Shown one piece after another: positions 1-4,443 of a stretch of 5,561 bases of DNA. Below the pieces are notes generated by a model. The model was given only the letters and a program-made list of their open reading frames with translations. It ran no database searches and was not told the DNA's origin. Position 1 is the stretch's first letter. Each line of letters starts with the position of its first letter. Both the position numbers and the translations under genes were made by a program. The stretch is from assembly GCA_018384835.1 (NCBI GenBank), contig JAHAYB010000477.1, positions 1-5,561 on the forward strand, written 5' to 3'. The DNA comes from Comamonas sp. (GTDB lineage: Bacteria; Pseudomonadota; Gammaproteobacteria; Burkholderiales; Burkholderiaceae_C).

Positions 1-5
1 TCGGC

Positions 6-920
6 CTACCTGCGCCAGGAACTGCGCAGCCCTTCGGTTTCCATGGGGTTTGCGTAAGTCCTATGGGTATAGCTTTTCACCTCCCAATGATTGTCATCCA
101 CCACAATACCACCCGCACCAAATTCCAATAAAAAACCCGAGGGGGTATGTACATAGAAAGAAAACATTTGGTCGTTAGGATGGCGACCTAAATCCATATT
201 GATGGTATAGCCTGCTTGTATGCAACGGTCATAGGCTAGGCCAACATCATCCATATTTTCAACCTCCACCATAATATGATGGATACGCTTTGGATATGGG
301 AAGGGGATTTTTACAGCAGCCATTGAATGGTGGCGGCCTGTACGCGCATGAAAGAATGCCACGTCTAAATTGATACCGGGGGCGAGTTCACCACGGATAT
401 AGTCACTGATTTTTATACCCAGTACATTTTCACAAAAATCACGGGTTTCCTGGGCATCTTTGGCAGCAGATACAAAATGCCCCATACCCAAGCGGCCTGT
501 GGAGAACTGACCTTTGAGTTTTTTCGAGCGGAAAGCATCTCCCATATTGGCACGCTGTGCTCCTACATAAAATTCATGCCTGATGCCGTTAGGGTCGGTG
601 CAGTGATACAGACGCTCTACTTTACGCTGGCCGGTCAAATCAGTATCGGCTGCATCAACCGCCACTCCCTTTTGACGCAATGTTTGTACAAATACCTCTA
701 GTTCCTGAGCAGTATCAAGCTCCCAGCCCGCAGCGAGCATATCGTCATCACTATGGCGTTCCAGAATAATACGCTGGGCATAGTTATCCAGCCGCAAGCG
801 CATGGTGTTATCATTTTTTTCAGCCAGTTGCATTCCAATTGTTTCAACTGCAAACTGCTCCCATGCGTCAAAATCACTCACGCCCAATACCAAATAACCT
901 AGGTTAGCAATAGATGCCAT
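6..920 (-). CDS. Type I extradiol ring-cleavage dioxygenase (BphC-like, VOC superfamily)
   Basis: Predicted cytoplasmic Fe(II) enzyme that opens a catechol-type ring next to the two hydroxyls (meta cleavage). The 304-residue length and two-domain layout fit the BphC/HsaC group rather than XylE/DmpB. The N-terminal vicinal-oxygen-chelate domain is about residues 5-120 and the catalytic one about 143-270. Visible metal ligands are H148 (GMGHFV), H215 (RIHHIMVEV) and E266 (GFLLEFG). H198, H247 and Y256 match the second-shell active-site residues of BphC, and residues 245-266 fit the extradiol signature GxHx7FYxxTPxGxxxE. The start was set at ATG 918-920 because AAGGAGA lies 6 nt upstream; the longer frame opens with TTG at 941 and contains that ribosome site. 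It is divergent from the sigma54 activator and has a -24/-12 promoter in front. Sampled stretches are about 37-48% GC, lower than the other genes here. The substrate (dihydroxybiphenyl, alkylcatechol, a steroid catechol or other) cannot be read from sequence alone. Confidence 0.93.
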   Translation of the reverse strand: MASIANLGYLVLGVSDFDAWEQFAVETIGMQLAEKNDNTMRLRLDNYAQRIILERHSDDDMLAAGWELDTAQELEVFVQTLRQKGVAVDAADTDLTGQRKVERLYHCTDPNGIRHEFYVGAQRANMGDAFRSKKLKGQFSTGRLGMGHFVSAAKDAQETRDFCENVLGIKISDYIRGELAPGINLDVAFFHARTGRHHSMAAVKIPFPYPKRIHHIMVEVENMDDVGLAYDRCIQAGYTINMDLGRHPNDQMFSFYVHTPSGFLLEFGAGGIVVDDNHWEVKSYTHRTYANPMETEGLRSSWRR

Positions 921-926
921 TGCTTG

Positions 927-933
927 TCTCCTT
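927..933 (-). promoter_or_regulatory. Ribosome binding site of the extradiol dioxygenase
   Basis: Read on the minus strand this is AAGGAGA, a near-perfect Shine-Dalgarno sequence, 6 nt before the ATG at 918-920. It decides the start in favour of the 304-residue protein beginning MASIANLG, and against the upstream TTG. Confidence 0.85.
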
Positions 934-1000
934 TTTCGCAATAACTTATAAACTGTTGTCTAGTGGGGATGATTACTCCACAAGCAACAATCATGGTTAA

Positions 1001-1016
1001 TGCGAAAACCATGCCA
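1001..1016 (-). promoter_or_regulatory. Sigma54 (-24/-12) promoter for the extradiol dioxygenase
   Basis: On the minus strand the sequence is TGGCATGGTTTTCGCA. It has the invariant GG and GC separated by exactly 10 nt and differs from the consensus TGGCACRNNNNTTGCW at two positions (T for C in the -24 box, C for T in the -12 box). The start of transcription would fall near 990, giving a leader of about 70 nt before the ATG. The neighbouring gene encodes a sigma54-dependent activator and palindromic sites lie at a suitable upstream distance, which supports the call. No transcript data are available. Confidence 0.75.
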
Positions 1017-1045
1017 ACTTGAGAAAAGTAGGCCAAATCCACTGG

Positions 1046-1060
1046 AAAACCCTAGGTTTT
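1046..1060. repeat. Short perfect inverted repeat AAAACC-CTA-GGTTTT
   Basis: Six-base arms around a 3-nt spacer, located between the sigma54 promoter and the proximal activator palindrome. It may be a protein-binding site or may have arisen by chance; there is no T-tract or stem length to suggest a terminator. Confidence 0.4.
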
Positions 1061-1114
1061 TGCTACCAAAACAGGGAATGCGGCTAGTTCTGCGGTGGTA
1101 AAGATTTTCAAATT

Positions 1115-1130
1115 TTCATCATTTCATGAA
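1115..1130. promoter_or_regulatory. Proximal upstream activating site (candidate) for the XylR/DmpR-type activator
   Basis: The sequence TTCATCATTTCATGAA is a 16-bp interrupted palindrome, TTCAT-N6-ATGAA. It has the same arm length and spacing as the XylR/DmpR site TTGAT-N6-ATCAA, with C and G exchanged in the arms. Its centre lies about 133 bp upstream of the estimated start of transcription of the dioxygenase, and it matches the distal copy at 15 of 16 positions. Confidence 0.68.
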
Positions 1131-1156
1131 TAACCATGCCGCTTTGTTGCTGTAAC

Positions 1157-1172
1157 TTCATAATTTCATGAA
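1157..1172. promoter_or_regulatory. Distal upstream activating site (candidate), overlapping the activator's own leader
   Basis: The sequence TTCATAATTTCATGAA repeats the proximal site with one change, in the same orientation and exactly 42 bp away. That equals four helical turns, so both would face the same side of DNA. It ends 9 bp before the activator ATG. It also covers CATAAT (1159-1164), a possible -10 box for the activator gene without a good -35, so bound activator could block its own transcription as XylR does at its own promoter. The autorepression is inference. Confidence 0.65.
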
Positions 1173-1181
1173 CACCCTCTT

Positions 1182-3113
1182 ATGACTACACCGCCTTTGT
1201 TCTCTGCCTTTACCGCCCTGGAAGTTCCTGGCGTGGTGGTGGATATGAAGCAGCCTCAACTGCACGACTTAACAATGCGCCTGCGCTTTGCCCCCGATGA
1301 GGGGCGCATCTGGATGGATGAGCGCCGCCTTGTGCTCATGCAGGCCGAAACCTTTGCCGAGCTACGCCAGGCGTTGCTAGAGCAGCTAGGGCTTGAGGCC
1401 ACACGCCAGCTCTTGAGCCGCTTGTACTTTGCCGCTGGCCAGCGTGATGCAGAAAGCGCCATCCGTGCCTTGGGGCCGCAGGCAAGCTGGAAAGAGCTGC
1501 TAGATACCGGTGGGCGTATCCATGCCCTATACGGCTATTTATTGCCCGAGCATGTTGGCCAGGGTTTGGCCACAGGCGACTTGCGCAGCGATGACTACTA
1601 CGGTGAAGCCATTTGGAAGGACACCTTGGAAGATGAAATCCACATCGCCCAACACGGCATTGGCGAGCAGCCGGTGTGCTGGGGTGCGGTGGGCTACTGC
1701 TCTGGCTATCTCAGCCGCTGCGCTGGCCGCCTGATTGTGGTGCGTGAGGTGCAGTGCCGTGCTAGCGGCAGCAGCCACTGCAAAATTGTTGCCCAGCCCG
1801 CTGAGCGCTGGCCTCATGCCGCCCAAGAAGATTTGCACTACCTGCTGCCTGAGCACTCCAAAGATAACCACCACAGCAACCGCCCTAGCAACAGCAGCAA
1901 CAGCAGCAACCACAGCAACCATCACAACGACGGCATCCCCGCCACTGCCACCCCCCCGGCGGCGGCTAGCCACGCACCCAACGCAGGCAGCACTGCGGCC
2001 ACCCCCTCTTCCCTTAACAATTCCAGTCCCAGTCCCAGTTCCGGTGCCAGCTCCATTCACCCCCTGCCTCAGCTAGAGGCCGGGCAGGAGTTTGTTGGCA
2101 CATCCACCGCTTTTCATGTGTTAGAGCACAAGCTAGAGCGCGTAGCTCCCACCCAGGCTACGGTGCTACTACTAGGCGAAAGCGGCTCAGGCAAAAGCCT
2201 GCTGGCACGCGAGGTTCATCAACGCAGCCAACGGGCACAGGCGCAGTTTATTGAGGTCAATTGCGCTGCCATTCCTGAGCAACTGCTCGAATCTGAGCTG
2301 TTTGGCGTAGAGCGCGGGGCGTTCTCTGGAGCCAACCACTCGCGCCCAGGGCGGTTTGAGGCGGCACACCAAGGCACTTTATTCTTAGACGAAATCGCCA
2401 CGTTGAGCATGACAGCACAGAGCAAGCTACTGCGTGTTCTGCAAAGCGGTGCTATGGAGCGCTTGGGCAGCAACCACACCATCATTACCGATGTACGCCT
2501 CATAGCAGCCACCAACGAAAACCTCAAGCACGCCGTGCAGCAAGGCAAATTTCGCGAGGATTTGTACTTTCGCCTCAACGTTTTTCCCATTGCCGTGCCG
2601 CCCTTGCGCGAGCGCCGTAGCGATATTCCCCTGCTGGTGGCGGTATTGCTACAACGCTTTGCCCAGCGCCACGGGCGCAGCCCGCAGGGCATTAGTACAC
2701 GCGCAATGCACGCCCTGATGCACCACCGCTGGCCAGGCAATGTGCGCGAACTAGAAAACGTGGTGGAACGCGCCATCATCATGCTGCAAGGGCAAGAGGT
2801 GCTGGATATGCGCCACCTCTCCAGTGCCGATGATGTACTAGCCCTACCGAGCTACTTTGGCCTGGACCCGCACTCAGGCCAACTCGCAAGCAACGAGGCG
2901 GGGGCAGAGCATGATGCCCGCTTCAACCCCCACCAATGGGCCGAGCAGGCAATTGCCCAAGGACAAGGGCAACTGCCCACTGTAGAGGATGCTTTAGTGC
3001 GTGCTGCCATTGCACACACTGCGGGCAATATCAGCCAAGCGGCCCATTTATTGGGCATTACCCGAGCACAGTTAGATTACCGCTATAAAAAAATGGAGGC
3101 CGACAATAGCTAA
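1182..3113 (+). CDS. Sigma54-dependent activator of the XylR/DmpR/PoxR (NtrC) family, aromatic-sensing, with expanded linker
   Basis: Predicted cytoplasmic activator that binds an aromatic effector directly and then remodels sigma54-RNA polymerase using ATP. Domains in order: XylR-type N-terminal sensor (about 24-130), V4R (about 140-205), low-complexity linker (about 211-300), AAA+ ATPase (about 303-535) and Fis-type helix-turn-helix (about 598-640). C166, E189, C192 and C200 match the structural zinc site known from MopR/PoxR-type sensors (E-x2-C-x7-C preceded by PVCW). Walker A is GESGSGKS (332-339), Walker B LFLDE (400-404), and candidate arginine fingers are R458 and R464. The sigma54-contact loop reads GAFSGA (379-384) instead of GAFTGA. 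At 643 residues it is about 80 longer than DmpR or XylR, nearly all of it in the linker. The ATG at 1182 is the only usable start before an in-frame stop at 1161-1163, but no Shine-Dalgarno precedes it. The likely target is the divergent dioxygenase. The exact effector is unknown. Confidence 0.95.
   Translation: MTTPPLFSAFTALEVPGVVVDMKQPQLHDLTMRLRFAPDEGRIWMDERRLVLMQAETFAELRQALLEQLGLEATRQLLSRLYFAAGQRDAESAIRALGPQASWKELLDTGGRIHALYGYLLPEHVGQGLATGDLRSDDYYGEAIWKDTLEDEIHIAQHGIGEQPVCWGAVGYCSGYLSRCAGRLIVVREVQCRASGSSHCKIVAQPAERWPHAAQEDLHYLLPEHSKDNHHSNRPSNSSNSSNHSNHHNDGIPATATPPAAASHAPNAGSTAATPSSLNNSSPSPSSGASSIHPLPQLEAGQEFVGTSTAFHVLEHKLERVAPTQATVLLLGESGSGKSLLAREVHQRSQRAQAQFIEVNCAAIPEQLLESELFGVERGAFSGANHSRPGRFEAAHQGTLFLDEIATLSMTAQSKLLRVLQSGAMERLGSNHTIITDVRLIAATNENLKHAVQQGKFREDLYFRLNVFPIAVPPLRERRSDIPLLVAVLLQRFAQRHGRSPQGISTRAMHALMHHRWPGNVRELENVVERAIIMLQGQEVLDMRHLSSADDVLALPSYFGLDPHSGQLASNEAGAEHDARFNPHQWAEQAIAQGQGQLPTVEDALVRAAIAHTAGNISQAAHLLGITRAQLDYRYKKMEADNS
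1890..1925 (+). repeat. Tandem 9-bp repeat in the activator linker
   Basis: Four consecutive 9-mers: AACAGCAGC, AACAGCAGC, AACCACAGC and AACCATCAC, encoding Asn-Ser-Ser and Asn-His-Ser/His units in a Ser/Asn/His-rich stretch. Units are in frame, so gain or loss by slippage would change linker length without breaking the protein. Confidence 0.75.
2023..2052 (+). repeat. Tandem 6-bp repeat in the activator linker
   Basis: Five 6-mers of the type CCAGTC (CCAGTC, CCAGTC, CCAGTT, CCGGTG, CCAGCT) near the end of the linker, encoding a Ser-Pro and then Ser/Gly-rich segment just before the ATPase domain. It is a second, independent in-frame repeat in the same linker. Confidence 0.65.
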
Positions 3114-3143
3114 GCCTGTTAAGGGCAGCTACTCTTGGCCTCC
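3087..3143 (-). terminator. Intrinsic terminator of the 101-residue gene, inside the end of the activator gene
   Basis: On the minus strand GGAGGCC (3143-3137) pairs with GGCCTCC (3101-3095), and nested within are TAGCT/AGCTA and GCC/GGC pairs. The outer stem is followed directly by ATTTTTTT (3094-3087). This is the expected form of a Rho-independent terminator for a gene transcribed leftwards. The T-tract lies opposite codons for YKKM near the activator C-terminus. On the plus strand the same hairpin has no following T-tract, so it would end the small gene rather than the activator gene. The long inner part with 5-nt internal loops lowers certainty. Confidence 0.55.
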
Positions 3144-3161
3144 TTGCCTTGACAAGCATCA

Positions 3162-3467
3162 TCAATCGAGCTTGGCCAAAGCCTCCATCAAGCCCCATTG
3201 ATTTGCCAGAATTTGGTAGTGACCGGTGGTACCGGATTTTTGGCTCTCCGCCTGGATGTACACCACAGTGCCAGCCACTTGCGCGTTAGACAGGGGCTTG
3301 AGCTTGTCGTAGTTGTTTTTTTCCGCCACATCGCCACGGAAGTTAATGGGGCGCGGATTGCCGGTAGCCATTTGTTGAGCGTGCAGTTGCAGTGTGCGGT
3401 CGCGGGTCACTTCGCTCACACCATCACGAACGGCTTGCTCCAAAGAAATAGTAGTAGTTTGGCTCAT
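3162..3467 (-). CDS. Small protein of unknown function (101 residues)
   Basis: I do not recognise this protein. It is hydrophilic, has no cysteine, no signal peptide and no membrane segment, so it is probably cytoplasmic. It begins MSQTTTISLEQAVRDGVSEV, then has a basic, Gln-rich stretch (about 22-45) and a more hydrophobic middle (AQVAGTVVYIQAES, about 62-75). It ends in a short predicted helix (GLMEALAKLD). Support for it being real: the frame has ordinary amino-acid composition, a candidate sigma54 promoter lies about 40 bp upstream of the ATG, and a candidate terminator follows its stop. Against it: no Shine-Dalgarno sequence is visible before the ATG at 3465-3467. It converges on the activator gene with 48 bp between stops. 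If its promoter is real it could belong to the same aromatic-induced regulon; that is inference. Confidence 0.6.
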   Translation of the reverse strand: MSQTTTISLEQAVRDGVSEVTRDRTLQLHAQQMATGNPRPINFRGDVAEKNNYDKLKPLSNAQVAGTVVYIQAESQKSGTTGHYQILANQWGLMEALAKLD

Positions 3468-3504
3468 ATCTAAACAGGTTCAAAAAAGTTTAAGTGTCAC
3501 ATCA

Positions 3505-3520
3505 TGCCAGCGTTATGCCA
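3505..3520 (-). promoter_or_regulatory. Candidate sigma54 (-24/-12) promoter for the 101-residue gene
   Basis: On the minus strand the sequence is TGGCATAACGCTGGCA. GG and GC are separated by exactly 10 nt and the -24 box TGGCA is intact; the -12 box is TGGCA where TTGCA is usual. The start of transcription would be near 3493, about 26 nt before the ATG. No TTCAT-N6-ATGAA site is seen in the 300 bp upstream of it, so activation from the sites near 1115-1172 or by another activator would be needed. Confidence 0.45.
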
Positions 3521-3654
3521 TGCACAAACCCAAGCCTGTATCCCCCAAGCTGCACCTAGCCCAGGGGAGGCCGCCACAGTTTAAGCACTCTAGCGGCCAG
3601 AAGCGGTAATAACCAAGCCTACTGCTCTACTTGCTGCGGGCGGCGGCACACAAA

Positions 3655-3762
3655 CTACTTTTTCTTACCCAGCTCCTCCTGCACATACCCCAAAAACGCC
3701 TGCGCCGCTGGTGCCAAAGAGCGCCCTTTGCGCGTAAAAATCCAGAAGCTGCGCTCTACCCA
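3655..3762 (-). pseudogene. C-terminal remnant of a LysR-type transcriptional regulator
   Basis: On the minus strand a frame ending at TAG (3655-3657) reads VERSFWIFTRKGRSLAPAAQ followed by AFLGYVQEELGKKK. This has the character of a LysR-family C-terminus: an aromatic-rich beta strand, basic turn, then the S/A-P-A-A-x-x-F-L helix. Only about 35 codons survive. The resemblance fades near 3757-3762 and an in-frame stop is met at 3784-3786, inside the downstream end of the PAS-LuxR gene. The rest of the regulator is absent from the window, so this is a relic cut off when the PAS-LuxR module came to lie next to it, or by deletion. The 130 or so bases between it and the small gene's promoter (3521-3654) show no gene. 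Confidence 0.65.
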
Positions 3763-3763
3763 C

Positions 3764-4333
3764 CTATAAGCCCACCAACCGAGCTACCAGGGCATATGAA
3801 GAAGTCACTCCAAACTTGCGCATCAACCTGGCGCGGTGGGCTTCCACCGTGCGATGACCAATCCCCAATAGCTTGGCAATCTCCTTGCTACTTTTGCCCA
3901 GCACTAAGAACTGGGCAATCTCACGCTCACGCTGCGTCAAACGGGCTGTGACTGGGCGTGTTTCAGATAAATCCTGGAATGTCCAGACGGCAGCACTGAA
4001 AGGGTCACTTCTTTCCAGTGCCTGCCCCGATACCTGGCACCAGAACAAGCTGCCATCTGCACGTCGCATGATGCGTTCATCGGCATACTGCGCCCTCTTT
4101 TGCATGGCTTGCAATGCCCGGTCGCCAGTATGTGTGAACTCTTCCTGTGAGGGGTAGAGGCAGGCTAGCGACTGACCTTCCAGCGCCCCCGGGCTGTAAC
4201 CAAACATCAACCCAAATGCACGGTTACACGACTGCACAATGCGCTGGCGCGATACCAGCAAGCCCACTGGTGCCCAGTCAAAAGCTAAAAGCAAGTCTTC
4301 CTGCACTCTTGCGGGCAGCATGGCTGTGCTCAT
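3764..4333 (-). CDS. PAS-LuxR type transcriptional regulator
   Basis: A one-component cytoplasmic regulator of 189 residues. The N-terminal PAS fold (about 14-125) shows PVGLLVSRQRIVQSCNRAF, then FGYSPGALEGQS, and the typical RADGSLFWCQVSG and VWTFQDLSE strands. The C-terminal LuxR/FixJ helix-turn-helix (about 130-187) carries LTQREREIAQFLVLGKSSKE and RTVEAHRARLMRKFGV. No phosphoacceptor receiver domain is present, so sensing probably occurs through PAS, with an unknown ligand. The ATG at 4331-4333 is preceded by GGGGAGG with a short 2-nt gap (or AAGGGG with 5 nt). It is divergent from the thiolase gene, 110 bp apart, with a dyad in between. The arrangement suggests it controls the thiolase operon, its own gene, or both. 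It is much shorter than the steroid regulator TeiR of Comamonas, which also combines sensing with a LuxR-type domain, so that name is not assigned. Confidence 0.9.
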   Translation of the reverse strand: MSTAMLPARVQEDLLLAFDWAPVGLLVSRQRIVQSCNRAFGLMFGYSPGALEGQSLACLYPSQEEFTHTGDRALQAMQKRAQYADERIMRRADGSLFWCQVSGQALERSDPFSAAVWTFQDLSETRPVTARLTQREREIAQFLVLGKSSKEIAKLLGIGHRTVEAHRARLMRKFGVTSSYALVARLVGL

Positions 4334-4400
4334 GGCCTCCCCTTTCTATGCAAACCCTAGCGTATTTACACATCTATCACTTCCAGCACGATTGCGGCAG

Positions 4401-4423
4401 CATTTACGCCTTCAACGTCAATG
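4401..4423. promoter_or_regulatory. Candidate operator dyad between PAS-LuxR gene and thiolase gene
   Basis: The 23-bp sequence has arms CATTTACG and CGTCAATG, a CATTNACG-N7-CGTNAATG dyad with 7 of 8 arm positions symmetrical. It ends 20 bp before the thiolase ATG and about 67 bp upstream of the PAS-LuxR start. Half-sites about 15 bp apart centre to centre would suit a dimeric LuxR-type protein. No convincing -35/-10 pair is recognised around it, so its role (activation or repression) cannot be told. Confidence 0.45.
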
Positions 4424-4432
4424 TGTTTTTTC

Positions 4433-4437
4433 AAGGA
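4433..4437 (+). promoter_or_regulatory. Ribosome binding site of the thiolase
   Basis: AAGGA lies 6 nt before the ATG at 4444. It favours ATG 4444 over the in-frame GTG just before it at 4441, although the two starts differ by one residue only. Confidence 0.7.
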
Positions 4438-4443
4438 AAAGTG

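Noticed and set aside
921..941. Longer start of the dioxygenase (TTG at 941 adding seven basic residues)
   Set aside because: The added codons run through the AAGGAGA ribosome site of the ATG at 920, and the family begins close to the MASIANLGYLV sequence.
1100..1120. IHF site near the proximal palindrome (TTTTCAAATTTTCA)
   Set aside because: It differs from WATCAANNNNTTR at several conserved positions and overlaps the activator site instead of lying between it and the promoter.
1539..2060. Long open frame antisense to the activator (173 codons)
   Set aside because: It lies opposite a clearly real gene, its protein is low-complexity (Gly-Thr repeats mirroring the linker repeats), and it has no family resemblance.
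2219..2782. Open frame of 187 codons antisense to the ATPase domain
   Set aside because: Rich in Arg, Ser and Cys as is typical of the reverse of a GC-rich gene; the opposite strand encodes unmistakable AAA+ motifs.
3521..3654. Plus-strand short open frames in the intergenic stretch
   Set aside because: They lack ribosome sites and family resemblance, and part of them runs antisense to the LysR remnant.
6..4333. Naming the genes tesB and teiR/tesR of the Comamonas steroid cluster
   Set aside because: An extradiol enzyme, a LuxR-type regulator and an SCP2-type thiolase fit the theme, but the PAS-LuxR protein is about half the length of TeiR and the sigma54 activator is not part of that cluster as I know it. 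An alignment to TesB and BphC would decide.
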